Source of the DNA: Thaumasiovibrio sp043421945
GTDB taxonomy: Bacteria; Pseudomonadota; Gammaproteobacteria; Enterobacterales; Vibrionaceae
Length of the DNA stretch: 64,000 nucleotides
Direction of reading: 5' to 3'
Assembly: GCA_043421945.1 (NCBI GenBank)
Contig: JBHOGO010000006.1
Span: 1 to 64,000 of the forward strand
In this document: one piece after another, positions 26,115-34,481 of the stretch
Position numbering within the stretch: the first letter of the stretch is position 1
Layout: every line of letters begins with the position of its first letter
Notes under the pieces: generated by a model
The model's input: only the letters and a program-made list of their open reading frames with translations
Told to the model about the DNA's origin: nothing
Databases searched by the model: none
Position numbers and translations under genes: made by a program

Positions 26115-27368
26115 CTATGGTTCTAAATCGATGATCTGCCCAACAGTATAAAAAGAGCCAAAGACCACAATAATATCGTCATCTACTGCCTTTTTCTTTG
26201 CTGCTTCATAGGCATCTTGAGGACAATCGAATGCAATGCTAGAAGAGACCGCTAAGCATGACTGAAGTTCACTTGCGTTTGCAGCGCGTGGCCCTTCCAG
26301 TGAAGCAGGGTACCAGTGATCAACGATCCCTTTCATTTCATCGAGTGTCGCTGCTATATCTTTGTCATGGAGCATAGCGACTACCGCATGAACTTGGCGG
26401 TCTTTTTTGATCTCAGACAACTGGGTTGCTAGGTATGCTGCTGAGTGGGGGTTGTGCGCGACATCCAACACCGTATAAGGCTTCGATGCGATCACTTGCA
26501 TTCTGCCGGCGAGCTTCGCCTTCTTTAATCCATCAACAATGTGCTGATCCGTAATGTCAAAAGGACTCACGCCCAATGTCATTAAAGCAGTCGCAGCATT
26601 CGCTAACGGAAGAGAAGGAACAGGTAAATCCGTTAAATCAAATGCACCACTACGCCAGTCCCAAAGAGACCCACGCTGTCTATACTCAAACTGGTAACCG
26701 ACTTGATATAGCTTCGCACCGAGATCATCAGCATGCGCGGCCACGGTAGAGGGAGGGGTTGGCTGACCACAAATAGCCGGCTTATTAGCACGGAAGATAC
26801 CCGCCTTTTCATAGCCAATGACATTAATATCATCACCAAGCCAATCGACGTGATCGACAGCTAGGCTCGTTATCAATGAGATATCATGATCAACAACGTT
26901 GGTCGCATCTAAACGTCCACCGAGTCCTACTTCCAGCAGTACAACATCAGGTTGGTGACGTTTAAAAATAGCTAATGCCGCAAGTGTACCATATTCGAAA
27001 AAGCTTAAACTTGTCTCGCCACGAGCACTCTCAATATCAGCAAAGGCCTGACTATGTGAACTCTCGGGAAGCTCCTCACCATCGATTCGTACGCGCTCTG
27101 TATATCGCACAAGATGCGGTGAGCTGTATACGCCAACAGAGTAGCCCGCTTCAAGTAAAATAGACTCAAGTAAAGCACAGGTAGACCCCTTGCCGTTAGT
27201 ACCAGCAACGGTAATCACAAAAGGAGATGGTTTGACAAGCCCTGCTCTTTCGGCAACGACTTGTGCTCGATCCAGCCCTAAATCAATAGCGCTAGTATGA
27301 AGATTTTCTAAATAAGTAAGCCACGCGGCCAAAGGCGACGTGGCTTTAGGGACAACATAATCTGCCAT
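26115..27368 (-). CDS. folC: Folylpolyglutamate / dihydrofolate synthase
   Basis: 417 residues from ATG 27368, chosen because upstream in-frame starts (TTG at 27431) add residues not typical of the family. FolC adds glutamate to dihydropteroate and to reduced folates. The ATP loop is VAGTNGKGSTCALLE near residue 55. SSPHLVRYTERVRI and the Mur-ligase-like LLEVGLGGRLDATNVVD follow, with VLDVAHNPHSAAYL near residue 300. It sits between accD and dedD. Confidence 0.96.
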   Translation of the reverse strand: MADYVVPKATSPLAAWLTYLENLHTSAIDLGLDRAQVVAERAGLVKPSPFVITVAGTNGKGSTCALLESILLEAGYSVGVYSSPHLVRYTERVRIDGEELPESSHSQAFADIESARGETSLSFFEYGTLAALAIFKRHQPDVVLLEVGLGGRLDATNVVDHDISLITSLAVDHVDWLGDDINVIGYEKAGIFRANKPAICGQPTPPSTVAAHADDLGAKLYQVGYQFEYRQRGSLWDWRSGAFDLTDLPVPSLPLANAATALMTLGVSPFDITDQHIVDGLKKAKLAGRMQVIASKPYTVLDVAHNPHSAAYLATQLSEIKKDRQVHAVVAMLHDKDIAATLDEMKGIVDHWYPASLEGPRAANASELQSCLAVSSSIAFDCPQDAYEAAKKKAVDDDIIVVFGSFYTVGQIIDLEP

Positions 27369-27439
27369 GAAGTCAGTGTCACTCGGTTGATATTGCAAGG
27401 CAGTTACTATACCAGATTTTCCTTGCAACAAAGAAGACG

Positions 27440-28360
27440 CTACTGCTTATCTTCTTCCTCAACGAGCTCACCTTCAACAATCTCTTCGGGCTTTTCAACC
27501 GAAACGACTAAAGGAGATGGGGCATGTGTGAACTTAGCCATTAAGCCACCAATACGTTGGCGCATTTCTCGGCGGTCAACAATCATGTCAATCGCACCGT
27601 GCTCGAGTAAGAACTCACTACGTTGGAATCCTTCAGGGAGTTGCTCACGTACCGTTTGCTCAATAACACGTTGACCAGCAAAACCGATTAGTGCTTTTGG
27701 CTCACCGATATTGATATCACCCAGCATCGCTAAACTCGCCGAAACGCCACCAAGAGTCGGATCCGTTAAGACTGAAATATAAGGCAGTCCTTTTTGCGAT
27801 AGTCTCTCGAGGGCTGCACTGGTTTTCGCCATTTGCATAAGAGACATCAACGCCTCTTGCATACGCGCGCCACCACTAGCTGAAAAACAAACAAGACCAC
27901 AATTGTTTTCAAGTGCTGTTTCAACAGCCTTAACAAACTTGGCACCAACAACTGATCCCATCGAGCCACCCATAAATTGGAACTCGAAAGAGCATGCAAC
28001 AATCGGCTGACCAAGCAGCGTCCCTTGCATGACGATGAATGCATCCTTCTCATCACTCTTTTTCTGAGCGATGGCGATACGTTCTTTGTATTTTTTTGAA
28101 TCGCGGAACTTAAGGATATCTTTAGGTTCCAGATCCGCAGCAAGCTCAACTTGATTCTCGCTGTCTAAAAAAGTTTCTAGACGGCGACGCGCTTTCATGC
28201 GCATGTGATGGTTGCACTTAGGGCAAACTTCTAAATTACGTTCCAATTCCGCGTGATAGAGAACTTGGTCACATGATGAACACTTAGTCCACACTCCCTC
28301 TGGAATTGATGCCTTTCGTGAAGACCCAATATTACTCTTAATCTTTTCAAGCCAGCTCAT
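27440..28360 (-). CDS. accD: Acetyl-CoA carboxylase carboxyltransferase beta subunit
   Basis: 306 residues from ATG 28360 with an AAGGTCG ribosome site. Upstream in-frame codons are not family-like. AccD pairs with AccA to move CO2 from biotin to acetyl-CoA, making malonyl-CoA. The N-terminal zinc ribbon is CSSCDQVLYHAELERNLEVC, then PKC, a C-x2-C-x15-C-x2-C arrangement. The crotonase-type core has FSASGGARMQEALMSLMQM and the oxyanion glycines in DPTLGGVSASLAMLGD. It begins the folC-dedD-cvpA-purF string. Confidence 0.98.
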   Translation of the reverse strand: MSWLEKIKSNIGSSRKASIPEGVWTKCSSCDQVLYHAELERNLEVCPKCNHHMRMKARRRLETFLDSENQVELAADLEPKDILKFRDSKKYKERIAIAQKKSDEKDAFIVMQGTLLGQPIVACSFEFQFMGGSMGSVVGAKFVKAVETALENNCGLVCFSASGGARMQEALMSLMQMAKTSAALERLSQKGLPYISVLTDPTLGGVSASLAMLGDINIGEPKALIGFAGQRVIEQTVREQLPEGFQRSEFLLEHGAIDMIVDRREMRQRIGGLMAKFTHAPSPLVVSVEKPEEIVEGELVEEEDKQ

Positions 28361-28510
28361 GGACGACCTTATCTCAACATTTACCCGCACGTTTAATACA
28401 GCAGGCAATCAATATTAGTTAATTTCTCAACCACGGATTAAAGCACAAACTTGCAAAACTGTGGACAAAAAACTGGTTGTACCTATTTAGGGCGTGACAG
28501 CCTTTCAAAT

Positions 28511-28535
28511 AATTGACAGAACAATTGTCAAATAT
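28511..28535. repeat. Palindromic site in the accD upstream region
   Basis: TTGACAGAACAATTGTCAA is an imperfect palindrome (TTGACA ... TGTCAA arms) within AT-rich flanks, about 150 bases before accD. On the minus strand it also offers a TTGACA -35. It may be an operator or promoter element. The rest of the 333-bp accD-truA gap holds only the truA terminator. Confidence 0.45.
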
Positions 28536-28640
28536 AGTGCCAACTCATGCCGTTAGCGAAACCGCGCAGAAGACCGCCATTACCTATAATATAGCGGCTT
28601 TTTACTTAATTTTGGCACTGTTCAACACATTTAAAACAAT

Positions 28641-28668
28641 TAAAAAAGGCTCTAAAGAATGAGAGCCT
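28641..28668 (-). terminator. Rho-independent terminator after truA
   Basis: AGGCTCT and AGAGCCT pair around AAAGAATG, and the minus strand continues TTTTTTAATT. It lies about 25 bases beyond the truA stop. Confidence 0.85.
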
Positions 28669-28693
28669 GCTGTTAACCTCATTAAGGCGTCAA

Positions 28694-29479
28694 TTAATCA
28701 GGTAAGAAAAGCGGCCCAATTGGCGGTCGCGGTAAGTTAAATTCGGCTGGATAATCAACATCAACCAAGTACAGGCCTTCTGCTTTAGCGGTAGCTCCCG
28801 CTAAACGACGATTCTTTTCACCCAATAACCATCCAATCCACTCAGGCGGTTGCTCACCTTTACCGACAACAATTAAGCTGCCAGTGATATTACGTACCAT
28901 ATGATGTACAAAAGCATTCGCTTTAATATCGATGATAATATAACGACCTTGGCGGGTAACATCGATATGATGAATATTGCGACAAGGGCTACGCGATTGA
29001 CAAAATGCTGCACGAAACGACGTAAAATCATTCTCACCTAAAAGAGACTGAGCAGCCTCATGCATTTTATCGGCGTCTAATTCACCATGATAATGACTCA
29101 CACCACTATGTAGGATTGCCGGGCGTAGATGGTGGTTATAAATAACATAACGATACCGGCGCGCCGTAGCACTAAATCTCGCATGGAAGTCATCGGAGAC
29201 TTCAGCAGCCCAGCGCACCGCGATGTCTTTTGGTAAATTGGCATTTGCGCCCATTTGCCATGCAATCATTTTACGGGGAGTTTCGGTATCAAAATGCACC
29301 ACTTGCCCAGTACCATGAACACCGGCATCAGTGCGCCCAGCACACTGCACTTCGACAGGATGGTTAGCTATTTTTGACAACGCATCCTCGAGCTTATTTT
29401 GAACGCCAATAACATGATTTTGACGTTGCCAGCCAGAATATTTTGTACCGTCGTACTCTATCCCTAATGCCACTCGCAT
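28694..29479 (-). CDS. truA: tRNA pseudouridine(38-40) synthase
   Basis: 261 residues. TruA isomerises uridines at positions 38-40 in the anticodon arm of many tRNAs. The N-terminus MRVALGIEYDGTKYSGWQRQ and the catalytic aspartate motif CAGRTDAGVHGTGQV (Asp near residue 53) are clear. HHMVRNITGSLIVVGKGE marks the C-terminal half. It is upstream of accD, as in Vibrio chromosomes. Confidence 0.97.
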   Translation of the reverse strand: MRVALGIEYDGTKYSGWQRQNHVIGVQNKLEDALSKIANHPVEVQCAGRTDAGVHGTGQVVHFDTETPRKMIAWQMGANANLPKDIAVRWAAEVSDDFHARFSATARRYRYVIYNHHLRPAILHSGVSHYHGELDADKMHEAAQSLLGENDFTSFRAAFCQSRSPCRNIHHIDVTRQGRYIIIDIKANAFVHHMVRNITGSLIVVGKGEQPPEWIGWLLGEKNRRLAGATAKAEGLYLVDVDYPAEFNLPRPPIGPLFLPD

Positions 29480-29583
29480 GCGTGTTACCTCTATATAGTG
29501 CTATGTTAGGGCGGGGAGTATAAACAAAACCGTATCAAGCTGGCTAGCCCCTCCCCCCAAATGACACCCTTAACATTGTCTCG

Positions 29584-30270
29584 CTACGACGCTGACTCTA
29601 GCGCTCGCATATGCGCTAAAAAACGTTTCTCCAGCGTCCTAAAGCCCCACAAAATAATAAACGTTAGCATCATGTAAAATGCCCCCGCGATAAGGAAGGA
29701 TTCAAACGGCGCATAATAACGAGAGTTAACAATTCGAGCCGCACCGGTTAAATCGACAATAGTCACGATACCTGCGACAGCAGAGCCATGAAGCATAAAG
29801 ATCACTTCATTACTATAAGCCGGCAAGGCACGACGCATTGCACTAGGGAAAATAATGCGTCTAAACGCTTTCATCGGGCTCATGCCATAGGCCACAGCCG
29901 CTTCAACTTCACCTTTTGGAATGCTATTTATCGCACCCCTGATAATTTCAGCCGTATAGGCACTCGTATTAAGGACGAAGGTCACGAGTGCACAAAACCA
30001 TGCGTTCGCCCAAAGTGTCCCCTGGATGGTCATCAACTGACTCAACCCATAGTAAACAAGGTAAAGCTGTATTAATAATGGGGTACCACGAAAAAAATAG
30101 ATAAATGCCCATGCCGGCAAGGAGATTATTCGCACTTTGCTGTTACGTGCAACCCCCATTGGAACCGCCAATGCCAAACCAATAACCAAGGACAATGCAA
30201 CCATCCAGACAGTGGTATAAAGTCCTTCTAAATACAGCGGTAGCTCATTGGTGATAATCGAAAAGTCCAT
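29584..30270 (-). CDS. Basic amino acid ABC transporter permease (HisM/ArtM-like)
   Basis: 228 residues with five predicted membrane spans. The polar amino acid permease loop that contacts the ATPase is present (TAEIIRGAINSIPKGEVEAA, then AYGMS). It forms the membrane channel with the permease encoded 3 bases upstream. It is the last gene of the minus-strand operon: ATPase, binding protein, permease, permease. Confidence 0.92.
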   Translation of the reverse strand: MDFSIITNELPLYLEGLYTTVWMVALSLVIGLALAVPMGVARNSKVRIISLPAWAFIYFFRGTPLLIQLYLVYYGLSQLMTIQGTLWANAWFCALVTFVLNTSAYTAEIIRGAINSIPKGEVEAAVAYGMSPMKAFRRIIFPSAMRRALPAYSNEVIFMLHGSAVAGIVTIVDLTGAARIVNSRYYAPFESFLIAGAFYMMLTFIILWGFRTLEKRFLAHMRALESAS

Positions 30271-30273
30271 TCA

Positions 30274-31014
30274 TCACCTCGTATGAATACTATAACGACG
30301 TTCAGCCCAACTCAGTAATGCCGTTGAGACTGACGTAAAAAAGAGGAAAATTAACGCTATCGCGAAATAGAATGTGAAAGGCTGCTGAGTCGCGCCAGCG
30401 CCTAACGTACCTTTGCGAACCATATCGTCTAAACCAATAATGGATACCAGAGCCGTCGTTTTTAACAACACTAACCAGTTATTACCAAAACCAGGTAAAG
30501 CATGGCGCACCATCTGTGGTAGCAATATGCGTCGGAAGCTCAAGAAACCATTCATGCCATAGGCTTTGGCAGCTTCAAGTTCTCCCTTATCAACAGCGAG
30601 GATCGCACCACGGAATGTTTCTGCCATATAAGCACCAAAAATGAAGCCTATTGTTAACACGCCAGCAGCAAAGGGGCTGACATCAATATAGTCAGGTAAA
30701 TATGAGACCCATTCGTGACTCTCATTTCGGTCAGAAAACCAACCATTAATCTTCTCATTAATCGTGTAGAGGCTATTGTTTAATAAAATCTGTCCTCCAA
30801 AGAAAATCAACATCATTAGGACAAGATCTGGAATTCCGCGAATAATCGTAGTGTAGAGTGTTGCTATCCAACGAGCCCAGCGGTATGGAGAGATTTTTGC
30901 CAGCGCACCCAACATGCCTAAAACCATTGCAAACAGTAAAGACAAGAGTGCCACTTCGATAGTCACCAGCGCACCCTCAATGAGTGACCATCCGTAGCCT
31001 TGTAAATTCAGCAC
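30274..31014 (-). CDS. Basic amino acid ABC transporter permease (HisQ/ArtQ-like)
   Basis: 246 residues, five spans, with the EAA-type loop AETFRGAILAVDKGELEAAK near residue 145. A periplasmic insert around residues 75-105 (INEKINGWFSDRNESHEWVSYLP region) is longer than in HisQ. It is followed almost directly by the second permease gene, and the two likely form a heterodimer. Confidence 0.92.
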   Translation of the reverse strand: MLNLQGYGWSLIEGALVTIEVALLSLLFAMVLGMLGALAKISPYRWARWIATLYTTIIRGIPDLVLMMLIFFGGQILLNNSLYTINEKINGWFSDRNESHEWVSYLPDYIDVSPFAAGVLTIGFIFGAYMAETFRGAILAVDKGELEAAKAYGMNGFLSFRRILLPQMVRHALPGFGNNWLVLLKTTALVSIIGLDDMVRKGTLGAGATQQPFTFYFAIALIFLFFTSVSTALLSWAERRYSIHTR

Positions 31015-31109
31015 GTTATCAACCTCTGGCCAGCAAAATAAAACGGGTCATAAAGTAAACCAATCATCATTAAGCTCAGTTTCAATTCACCAAGCTTTAA
31101 AACTTTGCA

Positions 31110-31163
31110 GCTAATTCGCTGAGTAGCAAATTTACTGAGTAACTAATTCACTGAGTAGCTAAC
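31110..31163. repeat. 16-bp imperfect tandem repeat, three copies plus a partial
   Basis: GCTAATTCGCTGAGTA, GCAAATTTACTGAGTA and ACTAATTCACTGAGTA follow each other exactly, then GCTAACC begins a fourth. The array lies inside the ABC operon, between the binding-protein terminator hairpin and the first permease. Confidence 0.85.
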
Positions 31164-31192
31164 CGCGACACAGCTAAGCATTCAAAAAACTC

Positions 31193-31226
31193 AAAAAAGG
31201 TAGGAGCGCGAGATGCACTCCTACCT
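31193..31226 (-). terminator. Intra-operon terminator after the binding-protein gene
   Basis: AGGTAGGAG pairs with CTCCTACCT around an 11-base loop, followed by TTTTTTG on the minus strand. It lies 15 bases after the binding-protein stop and before the permeases. Partial termination here would give more binding protein than permease. Confidence 0.85.
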
Positions 31227-31240
31227 GATGACCCAGCGAA

Positions 31241-32014
31241 TTACTCGCCGTAAACATCATAATTAAAGTATTTAGACGCGATATCTTGATAGATACCTTT
31301 TTCTCTTAGCGAGAGGATCGCAGCATCAAGCTGTTCTGTAAGATCCTTGTCTTGTTTGCGAACGGCAATACCAAAACCTTCACCAAACCACTGAGGGTCA
31401 GTTAACGATGGACCAATAAAGCCGTAATCATCACCGCCAGGTTTATTGATCAGACCTTCTTCCAGTGCAGATGCATCACCAAGTACAGCGGCAATTCGAC
31501 CCGCTTTAAGATCCAAATAAGCGTCATCAAACGATCCGTAACGAACAATATCAACGTCCTCATAATTGTCCGTTAGGTATTTATCGTGAGTCGTCGCGCG
31601 TTGAACACCAATTTTAACGCCCGCAAGCCCTTCCTCTGTAAAGGTAATTTCAGTGCCATTTTTAGCAACAAACTTATTCGGAATTAGGGCGTATTTACCG
31701 GTGAAATCAACACGCTTCTTACGATCTTCAGTGATTGACATCGCTGCAATGATACCGTCGTATTTACGCGCAAGCAGTGACGGGATGATACCATCCCAAT
31801 CTTGACCAACAATCACACACTTAGCTTCAAGCTCAGCACAAAGTGCATTAGCAATATCAACGTCAAAGCCTTTAAGCTCACCGTTTGGTTCAGTCCAGCT
31901 AAACGGAGGGTATGCCCCTTCAATACCAAAACGTACAACCTTCCAATCCTTGGCCATGGCTGCAGTAGAACCTAACGTTGCCACCATTGCTGCGGCAATT
32001 ATCCATTTTTTCAT
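31241..32014 (-). CDS. Periplasmic basic amino acid-binding protein (ArgT/HisJ family)
   Basis: 257 residues from ATG 32014, which has an AGGAGAG site. The signal peptide is MKKWIIAAAMVATLGSTAAM, cut after A21. The mature domain has the family start VVRFGIEGAYPPFSW and the signature LKGFDVDIANALCAEL, then WDGIIPSLLARKYDGIIAAM. It binds a polar amino acid, probably arginine, ornithine, lysine or histidine, and hands it to the permeases encoded downstream. The exact ligand cannot be read from sequence. Confidence 0.93.
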   Translation of the reverse strand: MKKWIIAAAMVATLGSTAAMAKDWKVVRFGIEGAYPPFSWTEPNGELKGFDVDIANALCAELEAKCVIVGQDWDGIIPSLLARKYDGIIAAMSITEDRKKRVDFTGKYALIPNKFVAKNGTEITFTEEGLAGVKIGVQRATTHDKYLTDNYEDVDIVRYGSFDDAYLDLKAGRIAAVLGDASALEEGLINKPGGDDYGFIGPSLTDPQWFGEGFGIAVRKQDKDLTEQLDAAILSLREKGIYQDIASKYFNYDVYGE

Positions 32015-32117
32015 TGTGTCTCTCCTATCTAACAATGCTTACACTCACGTATTCCCCAAAACACGCTTTGTGTAATCCCTGTCTGTCTTTGTGTATTAAA
32101 AGTAAAGTGTATAGAGC

Positions 32118-32888
32118 TTAATATATTGATGAAATAAACTGCTTTAATCTTTCGGAACTCGGATTGGTAAAGAGCTGTCGAGGATCCCCCGATTCTTCTA
32201 CCTTCCCTTGGTGTAAAAACATCACATGATTAGAAACATCTCGTGCAAACGCCATCTCGTGCGTCACAACCAGCATGGTTCTTCCCTCTTCAGCGAGGTC
32301 TCTCATTACGCCAAGCACTTCCCCCACCAGCTCAGGGTCTAAAGCTGATGTGGGTTCATCAAACAGCATCACCTCTGGGTCTACGGCAAGTGCTCTTGCA
32401 ATCGCAGCTCTTTGCTGTTGTCCACCCGAAAGGTGCCCTGGGTAATAATCTCTGCGTTCATACAAGCCAACTTTATTTAGCAGCGCATGCGCATTTTCAA
32501 TAGCCTCAGCTCGTGGAATACCTAACACATGAATAGGTGCTTCAATCACGTTCTGTAACACTGTCATGTGCGACCACAAGTTAAAACCTTGAAACACCAT
32601 AGCAAGGCGCGAACGTATGCGCTGAACCTGCTTTTCGTCAACGGGTATCGCATCACCCTTAGAGCGAGTCTTCATCTGGATTAACTCACCATTAACCCAA
32701 ATATCGCCAGAGGTTGGTGTTTCGAGCAAATTAATACAGCGTAAAAAGGTACTTTTGCCAGAACCTGACGAACCAATGATAGAGATCACGTCGCCTTTGT
32801 GCGCATCCAGCGATATCCCCTTGAGCACCTGGTTACTGCCGAAGCTTTTATACAAGTCCTTAATTTCCAGTGCGACGGTATCACTCAT
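32118..32888 (-). CDS. Basic amino acid ABC transporter ATP-binding protein (HisP/ArtP-like)
   Basis: 256 residues. Walker A is GSSGSGKSTF (about 37-46), the Q-loop is VFQGFNLW, the signature is LSGGQQQRAAIARAL, Walker B is VMLFDEPTSALDPEL, and the switch histidine is in VVTHEMAF. The insert QMKTRSKGDAIPVDEKQVQ after the first strand is typical of HisP/AotP-type basic amino acid importers. It is the first gene of the four-gene operon. The 388-bp gap upstream (32889-33276) is AT-rich, with its promoter presumably near 32930, and I see no other element in it. Confidence 0.94.
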   Translation of the reverse strand: MSDTVALEIKDLYKSFGSNQVLKGISLDAHKGDVISIIGSSGSGKSTFLRCINLLETPTSGDIWVNGELIQMKTRSKGDAIPVDEKQVQRIRSRLAMVFQGFNLWSHMTVLQNVIEAPIHVLGIPRAEAIENAHALLNKVGLYERRDYYPGHLSGGQQQRAAIARALAVDPEVMLFDEPTSALDPELVGEVLGVMRDLAEEGRTMLVVTHEMAFARDVSNHVMFLHQGKVEESGDPRQLFTNPSSERLKQFISSIY

Positions 32889-33276
32889 CCGCTCACTCTC
32901 CTCACTATCAAGTATGCAGAACTTACCCTGCTATTATTGTCTAATTGCTGCGCACTTATTTGAAAGTAACACCTATCATCTTGCCTAGCAACAATTTATT
33001 AACCCGCAAAATGGCAAATAAAAAATCAAATATAGCGAATAAAAAAGCAATGCAGAGAGATTACTATGCCAATTAATAATAAGCAAGAGGCGGTGATTGC
33101 TAGAGGGAGATCATATAAGTAGAGAATTTGATGTGAAATAACGTGACCAACAACAACAAATGAAATTCATTCGGACACGTTATAGATTGAGAAGGAAGTT
33201 TTCAACATGAGCCACAATGACTGTTAATGCACTTTTCACAAGACAAGCACAGCCCTGAAATGTTAATGCTAGGAGA

Positions 33277-34326
33277 CTATGTGACAAACGGCTTCACTTG
33301 ATTTCTGCCGTTCGTTTTTGCCTCATACAGCTGCTTATCAGCACGATGAATCATTGCTTCGATAGTTTCACCTTGCTTATATTCAACAACACCAAAAGAG
33401 GCCGTAATATTATTAATTCTATCGCCAGAGCTATTATCAATGATAGAGAGTTTTTCTAAGTCGCCACGTAATCTATTCGCAAAGTTAAAGCTATTTCTCA
33501 ATCGCATATCAGTAATTAACAGCGCGAACTCTTCACCACCATAACGATAAAAACGTGAGCCTCGGTGACATTTCTGATTTATTTTCTGTGCGACTAACTT
33601 TAAAACTTGATCACCCATTGCATGTCCATAGGTATCATTAAATGCTTTAAAGTGATCAATATCCATCATCACCAAACAATAAGGATTTGCTCCCTCTTGT
33701 AACTCAGTAATATCTGCATCAAAACTGCGGCGATTATAGATTCCCGTTAATGCGTCAAACAATGCATTCTTTTGTGACACTTCTAATGCATTTTTAAGGT
33801 CTGCAATTTCTCGCTGCTGCTCTTTCATCTGCTCTTTAAAACGACCTGTAACCATTTTAATCGCTTCAGATCCCGCTAAAAGATCACTCAATGCGCTTTG
33901 GGCTTCTGTATCACCAGACAACTGCATAGGATCAAGTCGTGATAATGAACTGAATGAGCTATCGAGCACCGCTTCAAACTCACTGGTTCCTGACACTGAA
34001 TCATCTAAAGCAGAGCCTACTTGTTCAAGCATTGTCGCCATCGCTTTTCTAAGCGCTTTAAGTTCTTCTTCATTTTCTGTTGCCAAGTACTGCTGATAGA
34101 GTCCATCGCATTGTGCGGCTGTGATAGTGTTGCTATCAGCTATTATCTTATCTATAGATGCATTTAATGCAGGTACTTGTCGAGCGATATAGCTATACCA
34201 TAACGCATAGTAGTTAGGGGTTGGCGGAATCTTGTGTTTCACCATTAACGGTAGTGCTTCACGAATAATCATCGATGCTTTTTTTACCTGACCATTTGCG
34301 ACCTGTGCAGTTGCAGTATCTATCAT
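33277..34326 (-). CDS. GGDEF-domain diguanylate cyclase, soluble
   Basis: 349 residues from ATG 34326, chosen because GGAGG sits 5 bases upstream. An ATG four codons earlier overlaps that site. There are no membrane spans. A helical N-terminal domain of about 180 residues ends in a coiled coil (FKEQMKEQQREIADLKNALE), then a full GGDEF domain (DALTGIYNRRSFDAD, MMDIDHFKAFNDTYGHAMGD, active site YRYGGEEFALL). The active-site GGEEF is intact, so c-di-GMP synthesis is expected. The usual product-inhibition RxxD motif is absent (RGSR at that place). It is alone, between the ABC operon and a lipoprotein gene. Confidence 0.93.
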   Translation of the reverse strand: MIDTATAQVANGQVKKASMIIREALPLMVKHKIPPTPNYYALWYSYIARQVPALNASIDKIIADSNTITAAQCDGLYQQYLATENEEELKALRKAMATMLEQVGSALDDSVSGTSEFEAVLDSSFSSLSRLDPMQLSGDTEAQSALSDLLAGSEAIKMVTGRFKEQMKEQQREIADLKNALEVSQKNALFDALTGIYNRRSFDADITELQEGANPYCLVMMDIDHFKAFNDTYGHAMGDQVLKLVAQKINQKCHRGSRFYRYGGEEFALLITDMRLRNSFNFANRLRGDLEKLSIIDNSSGDRINNITASFGVVEYKQGETIEAMIHRADKQLYEAKTNGRNQVKPFVT

Positions 34327-34435
34327 CCCTGCCTCCATACTAAACGAGCATACCTAGACATATTATGACTGATTTTTAGTCACTTCAAGGTAAATGTTAA
34401 CAAATATAGACAAAAGTAAATATATAGTGAGACAC

Positions 34436-34464
34436 AAAAAAACCGCGCTAGGCGCGGTTTTTTT
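34436..34464. terminator. Bidirectional-looking terminator after the large lipoprotein gene
   Basis: AACCGCGC and GCGCGGTT pair around TAG, with seven or more T on both strands. It ends the minus-strand lipoprotein gene (stop at 34482). Confidence 0.92.
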
Positions 34465-34481
34465 GTGTGATTTTATCAAAA

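Noticed and set aside
33150..33175. AATGAAATTCATT as an ArgR box for the basic amino acid ABC operon
   Set aside because: It is a short palindrome but lacks the 18-bp ARG box pattern and lies about 270 bases from the ATPase gene, too far for a typical operator.
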